In this document: positions 20,401-29,728 of the stretch, piece by piece
How positions within the stretch are numbered: the first letter of the stretch is position 1
Layout of the letters: each line of letters opens with the position of its first letter
Assembly (NCBI GenBank): GCA_032988165.1
Contig: JANTQF010000404.1
Location: 1-29,728 of the forward strand
Origin: Emmonsiellopsis sp. PD_33
Taxonomy: Eukaryota > Ascomycota > Eurotiomycetes > Onygenales > Ajellomycetaceae
Direction of reading: 5' to 3'
DNA length: 29,728 nucleotides
Position numbers and translations under genes: made by a program
Notes under the pieces: model-generated
Seen by the model: the letters and a program-made list of their open reading frames with translations, nothing else
What the model was told of the DNA's origin: nothing
The model's database searches: none

Positions 20401-20986
20401 ATGTGTGCCGCTAAATTAAGGGGCGCGTTCAAGCTAAACCACTCTTGGATAGGCGCCACGACCTTATTTGGACATCAACCCTTGTACCGAGGTATGCATC
20501 TACACTGGAAAACAGGCAATAAATTATTGTCAACGGGCTTTCAGAATTTGATTCTGGATAAATATCGTCTTGAGGTTTGAAGACTTGGCTAACGTCCTTA
20601 CACCATATAAACAAAAATCCACCTCCCTCCCGACCGCCTTGCCCATCTAGAGAGAGTTGTTGATGTACCCTCTACAGCAAAACATCTATCCCACAAATAT
20701 ATACTCACTCGGGATATTGACATGCGTAAGAGAGATCTCACACAGCAAAATTTGATTTGAACAGTAAGAGATCCATTAACTGACATATTTAAACCACAGT
20801 GAAACCCATACATATCCTCGTCTTTTCAACATCAACAAAGTGAAATCACCACGGCACCACAGTGAGGGGTCCCAGAGCAGCGAGAACAGCAGGCAAACAC
20901 TCACATCACTGTACCAGAAGAGAGTATATATCCAAAAGGATAAAAATGAGAAAACGAAAAAAAATCCACTAGACCCCATTCCGTTC
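17444..20986. other. AT-rich gene-poor region with transposon debris
   Basis: No intact gene. From about 17500 to 18420 the sequence is strongly AT-rich and dense in stops on both strands. A decayed integrase-like fragment lies at 18310-18596 (listed separately). A 67-codon acidic/Gln-rich frame at 18658-18861 (minus) and several other 60-110-codon frames up to 20614 show no family signature. The region separates NAD synthetase from the P450, both on the minus strand, and probably accumulated by transposon insertion followed by mutation. Confidence 0.5.
18310..18596 (-). pseudogene. Relic of a retrotransposon integrase zinc-binding region
   Basis: The minus-strand frame contains SKGHWGVQVTVSRIRPNLYW, then NSTRDIEDLI, which matches the spacing of the integrase HHCC region in Ty3/Gypsy-type elements (G-H-x-G...T...I...YW...RDI..F/L). 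The fragment is broken: where the pattern expects cysteines in C-x2-C it reads RFFW, the first histidine is also missing, and stop codons follow almost at once. After the stops the frame still reads LHIYTVIGDET and YVQWFEKFDG, loosely like the start of an integrase core. No long terminal repeats or reverse transcriptase were recognised. The family call is tentative. Confidence 0.4.
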
Positions 20987-22998
20987 CTAAAACTCTTCAC
21001 TTCCACCTACTGATCGTCTCCTTGCCAAAATCCTCCCCTTCCTTCCCGTTGGTGGAAAAGAAACCTCCATAATCCACTGATTACTGGGCCTTTTTCCTCC
21101 CCCGTTAACGCTCCCATTTTCTCCAACCAACGCCAAATCATAATTCATAAGCAGAAGCACCAAAAGAATCTTCAACTTGGCATCAGCCAGGAACCTCCCC
21201 GGACAAGCGTGTCTTCCATAACCAAAAATAAGGTTATGCGCACTCGTCGCTGTCAATGACAGTGAAGGGAAAGAGTCATTCTGCTGGTTTTCATTGCTTT
21301 TCTGCGGTCTGGCGAACCTCCATGGATCAAACTTCATTGGATCTTCGTATATATCTTGATCACGGTGGACGCCAAGGCCAAGGATAGAAACCATCGCCCC
21401 TTTGGGGAGATGAACGTTAGTGCCGCCTTCAAGGGGGAGTTGGACGTTGTCGTGGACGACTTTGCGCCCGACGACGCGGTGGAAGAAACCGTTTAAGCGG
21501 AGAGTCTCTCGCAGGACACTGTCGGTTAGGGTGAGACTTGAGAGGGTGGACTTTGTCCAAAGGCTGTCGGGACGTGTATCCGAGACTCGTGAGGTAGAAT
21601 TGAGATACGGCAGAATGTAGCATTCGCGAGGGAGAACTGATGCGATCTCTTCGCGAAGCAAGTTGATGGTATCATATTCCGGATTCGAAGCGAGGATGTT
21701 GAATATCGCATTCGTTGGCATCATGGTTGTTTGGTGCATGGTGCCTAGATTGTTGATGATGATGCGGTAGGAAAGGCTGCCTATATCTTCAAGCTCACGG
21801 GGGCGCTCGGTTTGTGCATAGCGAAGATGCATTTGTAGCTGGTCCTCCGGCTCTGGTCCCTCGTTTCCTTCGATGGTGCCGTTGCCGTTGAAATCCTCTT
21901 TCATCTCAGGGGATTGCTGATGCTGGCTCAGGCATTCCAAGCGCCTCTTGATAATAGGATTCAGAAACTTCTGCAGCTTGTGGGTTTGGTAGAAGACTGG
22001 AAGGTAAATGAGTGGACAGAGGAAATGGCGGAATACTAGCGGAATAAAGGGGACGATACCCGCGTTGTTTACGAAGGTTTCGACGAACTTGTTGGAGGAG
22101 CGGATATATTCTTCATTTCGGCCTGGATAGTTATCGAATATCAGCAGGCAGTCGGATTGGACTGTATTCCAAAATATCGACCAATACCTCAAGCTGGAAA
22201 ATGTTCATGGCAACACTTACATAGTGGCCTTCCAACCGCAAGTCGACTGGACACCTGCCCAATAACCAGTTTCATAGTCTCCCACAGGTCCAATTTCTCC
22301 CACTCACCCACACCCTTTGGAAACCGTTTCGCAACCGCATCCTTCATCTCCTCGGCCAAAGGCCCTAGAAACCGGTCAATATTGCGGTTCACATGGCGCT
22401 TCAAAATGAAGTGGAGCCACGAGTCAGCAATAAGACCACGGTTCCCCTTGGCCCAGTCAAGTCGCTCTAGATCGCGGAAAAGTTCGGCCAAGCTGAGAAT
22501 GCTCTCTGGTTGGGATGCTGCCCAGCGCAAAGCGCTGTTGGGGAGGATTATCTCAGTGCGCCAGCCCACACCGGGGAAGAGACATGGTTGGCCCCTTTTG
22601 AGATACTGGGAGAATAGGGGTTAGCAGGCTGCCCTTTATTGGAACAGGGGGTCGGATGTGGACTTTGAGGTAAGACATGTTGATGTAACTATACTCACCG
22701 TCTCATATGCATCCTTGTACAAGCCCTCACAGTCTGTGTAGTATGCCCACCAAGTCTTGAAACTGAAACGTCCGTTCATCCCATCACGGACTCTCGGGAT
22801 GCCATGATATCGAGGTGCAGAACGCCAACGACGGTATATGAAGACCAGCAATACCAGGAGACCCGCAGCTACTAGAAAATTCGCTTTCAGGAAAGAAGCA
22901 GGGCTCTGCGGGACAGTTGCGGGTACCCAATCTCCCATCAGATTTGGCAGGTTCATCGCCGTTGTGTTTGGAGCGTATGTCGTAATAATGATATCCAT
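20987..22998 (-). CDS. Membrane-anchored cytochrome P450 monooxygenase, three exons
   Basis: A haem-thiolate monooxygenase of the endoplasmic reticulum that would work with NADPH-P450 reductase; substrate unknown. Model: complement(join(20987..22122,22221..22605,22699..22998)), 606 aa; introns of 98 and 93 nt. Residues 39-55 form the N-terminal membrane anchor, followed by a basic stop-transfer patch (RRWR). The exon 2/3 junction rebuilds LCRNEEY, a familiar P450 segment. The I-helix reads TMHQTT (356-361), like the IHTTS form of many fungal P450s (gibberellin-synthase type) rather than AGxDT. Then come ExxR (Glu434-Arg437), FDPWRF (493-498) and the haem loop FGYGRHACPG (528-537) with Cys535. 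At about 600 aa it is longer than the usual 500-530, because of hydrophilic inserts near 295-325 and 390-415. The start is uncertain: ATGs at 23085, 22998 and 22956 share the frame. The TATA box argues against 23085, and 22956 has the best context. Confidence 0.9.
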
Positions 22999-23105
22999 TG
23001 AGCGCGATACAGGGGAAAACTTTATTTTGCAATGCAAGGAACAGGGGCTTTGATCAGGAAAGAGCGATGAGGTACATAAACCCATGAATCAGAGGAAATA
23101 CCTCC

Positions 23106-23114
23106 AATATATAG
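23106..23114 (-). promoter_or_regulatory. TATA box for the P450 gene
   Basis: CTATATATT on the minus strand lies about 110 bases before the ATG at 22998 and only about 20 before the in-frame ATG at 23085. That makes 23085 an unlikely translation start. Confidence 0.45.
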
Positions 23115-24406
23115 AGTCCCTTTCCATCGGAAAGCCTTCACGGCCAGAGCCGGAAGCGACATGAGGCCCATCCGGGACAGCAAATTCCAACAGACAACCA
23201 ACTCTGGGTTAATTTCGCCGCCTCAATCTACCCTCCCGTATCGCTCTCCAAACCCAACTACTCAATGGAGAAGCCAGACGATAACGAGAGTCCAGCATAC
23301 AGGGAACAGATAACGCATCCTACCCCCAGATTCCGGCCCCTGTGCCTGGTCAGCTTCAAAACCTCCCTGGTGGGCCTCACGCCAAAAAACAGCGCAAAAC
23401 CAACATCGGGAAGTCCTGGTGTGCAAGAGCAGAGATTCATTGGACCGAATCGCTTCCAGCCGTATTCCATTTGCCCCATTTGTGCAACTGGACACAACTA
23501 TTCGGATGAGCTTTACCGCGCACCCCCCCTTCTCATCCTTCCAGTCGTCTCTTCTCCTCTTCCATGCCATGCTTCACGCCGCCGTATGGAAAGGCACTCA
23601 TCCAGCCGGTTCTTGTCGATGGCAAATTGCGGCAAAGAGGAAAGTTGGGTAGGGTTGCACGAAGACGGCAGGGGGGAAAGGGGGGATAGATATAGGAACG
23701 GGGGTTATGGAGTTAATCTTTGGCCAATACGCACACTGGCGGCTCAGTCACTGACTTTTTCTCCCCATTGTGCACAAAACGTGGCAGGTGACATCGGATG
23801 GATGGATCGATGGATGGTTGGCCGCGCCCTCCAGACCCTGTGCCTCTACCAAGCCTCTGCGGCTGCTCTTGCGCTGCCGCGCTGAGCACCCACGGCGCAG
23901 CTATGTAGTTCCGGTATTCGATTTATCGGTGTTTGAAATAGTCCATCCAATTTGGAGCGTCGAAAATCAGAAACGGAGTTGGAGATGGAGAGACGGATAG
24001 GGAGATAGGGGGAGAACACTCCGTGTAACCCGCAGCATTTTTCTAACTCGTGACTCACTGTTATAGTTTTGTCAGGGCCGAAAGAAAGAAAGCAAGAACC
24101 AAAAGGACTCGATACGAAGAAAATGAACTAAAATAAAAAGGAAAATTACGCGTCCACCCTCTTGCTCCCTAACCTTGGGATCCTCCTCGTATGTATGTAT
24201 TCTCTCGGGCTTACTAATCCATAATTAGGGCAACCTTGGAAAAGCCCTAACATCGCCCAGGTGAGTCTAGCGTGAGGCACAGTCCCTGAACCATCCCCAC
24301 TGGTTTTGTTTCTTCTTCCTAGTGCGACCCAAGAAGTGTATCAGGCCATCTCGTTGGCCCCCGCCGTCTCGACTTCAAGCTCAACGCCACATCTCCGCTT
24401 TTAACG
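23115..24406. other. Divergent intergenic region between the P450 and the nuclease-like gene
   Basis: No gene I can support. A 206-codon frame at 23265-23885 (+) has no recognisable domain and is overlapped by frames of similar length on both strands. The right end, about 24189-24406, contains good splice signals and an in-frame open stretch leading into the next gene; see the finding on its 5' end. Confidence 0.45.
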
Positions 24407-25621
24407 ATGTTGTCCGGGCCGACCAGCCCAGCAGGGCAGCAATCGAGAGCCAGCTCTGGTCGCTCGACTCCAACGAAAGGAAAACATGTCGATGTTGAAG
24501 CGTACAAGGCAGCTACAGTCCCTTTGCGTGACATCCTTGACGGCGATGACGCCACAGATGCCATCAAACAAACTGTCCGGGATGGCCTGGATATGCTCAA
24601 TGAACTCGCTGGTGTCAAGGATGTCAAGGTTATGCCAGCCTCAGCTGTTCCGAGCGCTGACCATGCTGCCGCCCTGTTTGGACTTCACTATGAGGAAGCA
24701 AACCCAGAATGTGTGTGGGGTATTCCTGAAGATGGAGCTCCGGTCCGCCTCACTCCCGAAACAGGTAAATCCGATCTTTGTTCCAGGTCACAAATCAAAC
24801 CATACTAATCCATACTAGAAAATGTTCTCCAAAGAATGCGTACTGCAAGCTTTTGGAAGAAAGGTTCTGCCGAAGCTCTGTCACGAACCTTTATCGATCT
24901 TGTGCTTTTCGATATCCTAGAAAAACATCAGGAAGAACTGGCGTCAAGGCAGGTTGGCGTCGTTGGGGAATATCAAATGCAAGCCAAAACAACTGAAGGC
25001 ATATGGGTCACTGGAGCTGCCGACTATGTGATTGGATATGGGACCCCCACCCAGGCTGTTACGAAATCCCTCGAAAGCTACTCCATTATTGTGGAGGCCA
25101 AGAAAGGAACCATTGAAATAGGCCTGGGACAAACCATTGCCTATATGGTTGCTGCCCAGCAGCATCGGCTCAGCCTCAGACCACACAAGATGGTTGCCAT
25201 AATCTATGGTATTGTCTCAGATGGTCTCTCATACTGCTTCCTACGGCTAGATGACAAGCTCCTCAAGGTATCTGACACCATCAGAGTTGCTACTGAAAAG
25301 GGACGACAACAGATCTACCTTATGGTAGATAGCATCATCCGAGCCAGTGTAGAATCATCCCCACACACCTCCCCCGCCAAACCATTTCCCGAAACGCTTG
25401 AGTTGTGGCGTGAACAAGTGGAAGCAGAGATTTTCCCAAACGTCAATGTCCCCAAAGGGCCCAAACCAGCTATCTCCGACACGCCAGAACAGTTACCCGA
25501 TTCAGATGCACCAGCGGAGGAGGATGTGCCGTCGCCAACTCCAACTGCACCGAAGAAGCGATTGGCCTCTGGTTCAAAAGGTGGATCACAGAGTAAGAGA
25601 CCCAGGAGGAAACAACAGTGA
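24407..25621 (+). CDS. PD-(D/E)XK nuclease-like protein with basic tail, two exons
   Basis: Model: join(24407..24764,24819..25621), 386 aa; the 54-nt intron has GTAAAT, an ACTAAT branch point and TAG. The likely nuclease core is in exon 2: Asp188 in TGAADYVIGYG, then Glu212-x-Lys214 in YSIIVEAKKG, and a RecB-type Q-x3-Y (Gln224, Tyr228 in GLGQTIAYM) ten residues later. This order and spacing is the signature of PD-(D/E)XK metal-dependent nucleases. The N-terminus is Ser/Thr/Gly-rich. The C-terminus holds a Pro/acidic linker and basic clusters (PKKRLASG, KRPRRK) that look like a nuclear localisation signal, which suggests action on nuclear DNA. The substrate is unknown, and a structural, catalytically inactive role cannot be excluded. 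The first usable ATG was chosen, but the frame is open upstream to 24323 and bounded there by a splice acceptor, so the real protein may be longer at its N-terminus. Confidence 0.8.
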
Positions 25622-26568
25622 TACTGTTCCCAAGGGGATGGCGTTAATGACGGGATCTATCTTTTGATTTTGTTGAGGGCGTTTTGAAGAAATTCCCAGG
25701 CTTTTTCTTTGAGACTTGGACAGCCTACGTGAAATCAGGCAATCGACGGGCTATCAGGTTATGAGACATCATGATACGGTTTACAGACTTACATCCAATG
25801 TTACGATATGGTCCCAGGTGTGCGTATGTGCAGTTGATTATGGGTAGGTGTTCTTGGGTGATGACGATGATGATAATGATAATGATAATAATGATGGGAA
25901 AAGCGATGCCCCGCGGCTGGCAAGGCGAGAACAAGTCGAGTCGAGACAGGGTGAGAGTCAATAACCAAATTTGGAGGTCAGGTCAGGTTAGATTTGTTTT
26001 GTTTTGTTTTAGTTTCAAGTTGGTTTCGATCACACTGAATAGATGGTTTTCAGAAAACATGGGGATGTATCTACAAATGAGATGAGGTGAAGATTGCAGA
26101 GTAAGTTTAGGCAGGACAGGATAGGACATTTAGAACAAGAATAACCTGACTAAAATTATGGAAGCTCTGATATCGAAGCGGCAGCACTATTAGTACTGAT
26201 AGAATAGAGATGGTGCTGTATCAGATGATAAGGATTAATGAGGTGGTTGCAGAATGTTTATATAGCAGAATAATATCCATATTACCAGTATAAGATCATA
26301 ATGATGAGTTATAAAAGTAATAAACATAACTAGCTTGCTATTATTTTACCCTATCTAAATATTTATTAATATTTATTTATTTTCTTTTCTTATTAATATC
26401 CTTATGGCTAGTTATAGCAGCATAAACTTAAAGGCACTCAGTGAAGAATAATACATATTGTATTTTATCTTTAACATATCAGATTATAGAATTAATTTAG
26501 TGTTTTACTAACTATTAATTATAGTAAGAAATAGAACATTCTTACTACATTATAACTTTAAAAAAAAA
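25622..26568. other. Convergent intergenic region with AT-rich block
   Basis: No gene. It holds a GATGAT/AATGAT microsatellite (25859-25896) and, from about 26150 to 26568, very AT-rich sequence with repeated TATTTATTAATATTTATTTAT-like stretches. That block runs up to the stop codon of the next gene. It may be a decayed element or RIP-altered DNA. Confidence 0.55.
25859..25896. repeat. ATG/ATA-type trinucleotide microsatellite
   Basis: Interrupted units of GAT, GATAAT and AAT over about 38 bases between two convergent genes. Confidence 0.65.
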
Positions 26569-28659
26569 CTACATATATAGCTTATTTTTATCCAGCACAT
26601 TTTTTCTCGACACCAGCTCAATATGTCCAATCCGCTCCCCCGGACGCGAATCACCAATCAGCCCAGGTATATCTCTCAAGTCCTCACTCTCATTCAAGTC
26701 CCTATTGAAACCAACGAGATCAGGTCGGCCACGAACATCCTCCGCAAGGTTCGCGCCAAACCGGAAGAAACTATATCCATCGAGTGTATCTGCAGCGCGC
26801 CGCCGAAACCCATATGCAACACCAAGCACTATACATCCCACGGACCAGATGATTAAAAGCACAATAGGGGCAGTAGCAGGCACGCTTCCAGGGCCAAGAA
26901 TCTTGCCGGGCTTCGAATCAGTTAGGTTTTCATGTGTGTACGCCAGTTCAAATCCTTGCATGCCGTCATACATCAGTTGCAAGGCTTCAGCCCCAAAAGC
27001 GCGTATGACTGCCTGCAGGATTGTGTGGGAGAGGAGGAAGTTGTGGTAGCGGGAGTCGTTGGAGTATGCCTCTGGTGGCGGGGAGTTGGTGGATTGAAAT
27101 AGCCGTTCGTACACTGAGTAGCCCTCGGAGCTGCTCTCGAAGGTATTCCAAAAGAGCATGTTTGGAACAGCGGACCCTAAAGGGTCGGCATAATATTCGG
27201 ATTTGCCGTTAGCTAATACGGCGGGGGTGTGGACGAAGTCGTGGAACTCGGAGTGGTCCGGGTCAAGCGTGGCCATGCCTGTTTCGGAAACAAAGCGACA
27301 GCGGACCCCGACGGGGGGGGCTGCTTCGATGATATACTCCATTGAAGTGTTGAAGTGCTTTGCCTGCATGGTTGGGTTTCGTGGTTCCGTGTTGAAGAAG
27401 GTATCATTGACTTGATAGGTCCCGTTTTCCAATCTGATAAGTGGCCCGCCCATTCCGGAAATGGGGGAATCGACAGTGTTGTTGAATTTGATTGGGGCTT
27501 CCTCCTCGTAGCTAGACTTTAAGCGCATTTGCCAGAAGGCGAATTCAAAAACATCGACATTCTGACGATTTTCGTCGTTGGAGAATCGCTCAGAATTGCC
27601 ATCATCGACTCTATAGGATGAGTTGATCTGCGTGGCAACTTCCATGTATGAAAGCAGGTTGAAAGTTCGTGAACTGAAGGCGTGGTGAAAGGGTTCCACG
27701 CCCAACATGGTGAAGTCGGATGCAGAGGTGACCACAGAGCAGTTGTATCCTAGCCGGAGTCCCCAGGCACTTCCACGGACTGGATTTTGTGCCTGAGGTG
27801 CGAGGAAAAGCTCCGGAACATACTCTTCAATTGGAAGAGAGTTTGGTAAAGCCTCCAGATAGCTGTATTGGCTGCGATCCAGGTATTGCGGGGTGTAGGC
27901 CACTCCGGCCCCTGGAATGGTTGGAGGAACGGCGGCTTGCAAAAGGAGCTCACCACGCTTGGACACCAGGCCTGAAGACCGTTCGTGGAAGCTAGCCCTT
28001 GAATGTCCAATTACGCTGGCAGGATTGTCTGTCTGAACGAACCCATCATACAGCTCCATGCTCAAACCAGAAATTGGCAATGCGATTGTTATCATGAGGC
28101 TCAGAAAGCTAAGCAGGTACCAAAGCCGTTGCGGAACACTTCTCCCCTGACGAATTGACATCTGAAGACATTCAATCCATCCCGAAAAGCCAGACCAGGA
28201 CTGCCCACTATGCATTAGAAGGACCATCGCATCGTTGACTTGCCAATGACGGTCCTGAAGCATAGCCATCTCGACGCCAACCAGTCCGTATTTGGAGATA
28301 CCCAGACCAAAGACACCAATGATAAACCAGGAGTAATAAACCCAGAGAGCGTTGCGGTGGCCATATTGATTCGAGTCTGCATTTCTTGTTATCAAAAACC
28401 ACTCTATCACGCAAAAATAAGCGGTGACAGCCGCGGGCACGATAAGCAGCAGAAGAGTTCGCAGAGTGAATCTTCGGAGGGGGTACCCGGCTAAAAGTTC
28501 ATCGGTTTGTCCTGCTCCATTGACACTATTGCTCTTGCGTTCGGTGGAGGTAGATATGTTAGCCACAGAGGCATCCGGGCCCTCCTCTAAAGTCGGTACA
28601 GGTTGATAGTGGACAGGATGGCTGGAAGGCTCGGGGCCCTGTGTGGGGGTTGAGGTCAT
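26569..28659 (-). CDS. Polytopic membrane protein with large glycosylated ectodomain (696 aa), unknown function
   Basis: A single uninterrupted exon; the start is the first ATG of the frame. I do not recognise the family, though fungal genomes contain many uncharacterised membrane proteins of this shape. A Ser/Pro-rich N-terminal tail (about 1-60) precedes three hydrophobic helices at about 68-90, 105-128 and 178-200. A loop of about 390 residues follows, and then a fourth helix at about 597-618 (within IVLLIIWSVGCIVLGVAYGF) ending in the basic stop FRRR. The long loop has eight N-glycosylation sequons (NCS, NSS, NNT, NGT, NDT, NTS, NDS, NLT) and probably faces outside or the lumen. The cytosolic C-terminal tail of about 75 residues contains FFRFGANLAEDV. 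The last codons run straight into AT-rich DNA, so the natural C-terminus may have been changed by an insertion. A role as a cell-surface sensor or plasma-membrane protein is only inference. Confidence 0.85.
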   Translation of the reverse strand: MTSTPTQGPEPSSHPVHYQPVPTLEEGPDASVANISTSTERKSNSVNGAGQTDELLAGYPLRRFTLRTLLLLIVPAAVTAYFCVIEWFLITRNADSNQYGHRNALWVYYSWFIIGVFGLGISKYGLVGVEMAMLQDRHWQVNDAMVLLMHSGQSWSGFSGWIECLQMSIRQGRSVPQRLWYLLSFLSLMITIALPISGLSMELYDGFVQTDNPASVIGHSRASFHERSSGLVSKRGELLLQAAVPPTIPGAGVAYTPQYLDRSQYSYLEALPNSLPIEEYVPELFLAPQAQNPVRGSAWGLRLGYNCSVVTSASDFTMLGVEPFHHAFSSRTFNLLSYMEVATQINSSYRVDDGNSERFSNDENRQNVDVFEFAFWQMRLKSSYEEEAPIKFNNTVDSPISGMGGPLIRLENGTYQVNDTFFNTEPRNPTMQAKHFNTSMEYIIEAAPPVGVRCRFVSETGMATLDPDHSEFHDFVHTPAVLANGKSEYYADPLGSAVPNMLFWNTFESSSEGYSVYERLFQSTNSPPPEAYSNDSRYHNFLLSHTILQAVIRAFGAEALQLMYDGMQGFELAYTHENLTDSKPGKILGPGSVPATAPIVLLIIWSVGCIVLGVAYGFRRRAADTLDGYSFFRFGANLAEDVRGRPDLVGFNRDLNESEDLRDIPGLIGDSRPGERIGHIELVSRKNVLDKNKLYM

Positions 28660-29728
28660 CGATATCGTTAGGTGTCAGGGGTTGGGATTCGATACTGATG
28701 CGATAAATCAACGACTTTGGTCAGCTGGACGTACACTCGTTCTCGAGCAAGTTGAGAGGCGGTGGACGTCTTTTAAAGCTTTTAAAAATAATGATGATAT
28801 CCACCCCCCATCTTTGCATTGAAAAAGTCGGCCCCCAATGCCAAGGAGAGAATGCAGTACCTGAGCCGCTCAACTGGACGGCTTAGGTAGAAAGAGGTTT
28901 AGTAACCCGTGTTTGGCGCAAGCCTTGTTAACTAGTTGCGTGCGATGTGTGTGACAACATTCAACACTTGACGTAAAGGGAATGGCGCAGATGGAGACTG
29001 CATCGTAGACAAAAGCTGTATGGCTGTCTCGTAAAAGTTATATTTATAGCCGTGGCGCTAGGGCAGCCAACCTATTTTAAAATTTTAAAATCTCCCGCTT
29101 GAGACTCCACTTGCCTCGCATACCCGCCTGGAGCCCTGCATACTTGCATACTTTGCTCACTTCTAAGTTCTGACTGACACTGTCCCCCCTGCCCCCTATT
29201 ACCCCTACTACCCCTACTGTATGATATGGTTAGATAACTCTCTAATCATATGATTCTACATTCCCACTAGGGGTGCTTAGATAGCTATGCACTACAGATA
29301 CCTAAATGTAAGTAAGACCTCAAGCTTTCAAGTTCCACACCATCAGCGGGGCATTATTAAATCTAACATGAAATTTCCATCTTCAGTGCTTCCATTTTTT
29401 TCTTTTACTCATGGGGCATGTGAAGAGGATGAAGGGAGATATGAACTAACACATTAATAGATTAATACCCAGTACTTATCTTCCCACACAGTACCTATCT
29501 ACCTACCAGTTTTCCAGAGAATAATAGTGTACGCATGGACTATTATGTTAAGCATGTTAGCTGGCTGTGACAGTTCAGCTTTACAGGGTTAATTATCTGA
29601 ATGAATGGATGAAGAATTAAAGAAAAGGAGGTATAAGTGTCATTGATTTAGGTAAAGAGACCTCCCTCCGCCAATTACCTCCCCCATCTCCAGTCCATAC
29701 ACACACCCCATCCCTACTCACACACACA
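28660..29728. other. Intergenic region at the right edge
   Basis: Upstream region of the 696-aa membrane protein, with no gene I can support. It contains a near-palindromic TTTTAAAGCTTTTAAAA around 28773-28789, a perfect AT palindrome at 29074-29091, and C/A-rich sequence at the right end (CACACA tracts from about 29698) that looks like the leader of a + strand gene beyond the window. Confidence 0.5.
29074..29091. repeat. Perfect 18-bp AT palindrome
   Basis: ATTTTAAAATTTTAAAAT is identical to its own reverse complement. It lies about 415 bases upstream of the membrane protein start codon. Confidence 0.7.

Noticed and set aside
23265..23885. 206-codon + strand frame between the P450 and the nuclease-like gene
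   Set aside because: No domain, lies in the P450 promoter region, and overlapping frames exist on both strands. I could not join it by splicing to the nuclease-like gene.

Overview
The window looks like nuclear DNA of a filamentous ascomycete, most likely a Eurotiomycete (Aspergillus/Penicillium or a relative). The reasons are short introns of about 48-116 nt with GT..AG ends and CTAAC/ACTAAT-type branch points, pyrimidine-rich promoters with CCAAT boxes, a fungal GH24 lysozyme, a fungal cytochrome P450, and long AT-rich gene-poor stretches. No prokaryotic features, rRNA, tRNA or CRISPR were found.

Layout, left to right. (1) 1128-1803 (+) is a secreted GH24 lysozyme with one intron. (2) About 1.8-9.2 kb is a gene desert with no gene I can support; it holds two perfect 10-bp inverted repeats and several short tandem repeats. 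(3) A CCAAT-containing, very pyrimidine-rich promoter/leader (about 9.26-9.96 kb) precedes a large intronless Ser/Pro-rich protein of 873 aa (9960-12581, +). (4) 14054-17316 (-) is glutamine-dependent NAD+ synthetase. I reassembled it exon by exon into 18 exons and 723 aa, with microexons of 15, 16, 20 and 21 nt, a CCAAT box and a perfect TGACGTCA (CRE/ATF) site upstream. (5) 17.5-20.98 kb is AT-rich and gene-poor, with a decayed retrotransposon integrase-like fragment near 18.4-18.6 kb. (6) 20987-22998 (-) is a three-exon membrane-anchored cytochrome P450. (7) 24407-25621 (+) is a two-exon protein with a PD-(D/E)XK nuclease-like core and a basic C-terminal tail; its true 5' end is uncertain. 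(8) An AT-rich block ends at the stop codon of a 696-aa polytopic membrane protein (26569-28659, -). (9) The last 1 kb is intergenic.

The genes do not form an obvious pathway: a housekeeping NAD enzyme, a lysozyme, a P450, a nuclease-like protein and two proteins of unknown function. The P450 and NAD synthetase share a strand but are 3.7 kb apart, separated by transposon-like debris, and I see no secondary-metabolite core enzyme. The points most worth a second look are the microexon-rich NAD synthetase with an altered synthetase-domain motif, the nuclease-like gene and its unresolved 5' end, and the roughly 7-8 kb desert.
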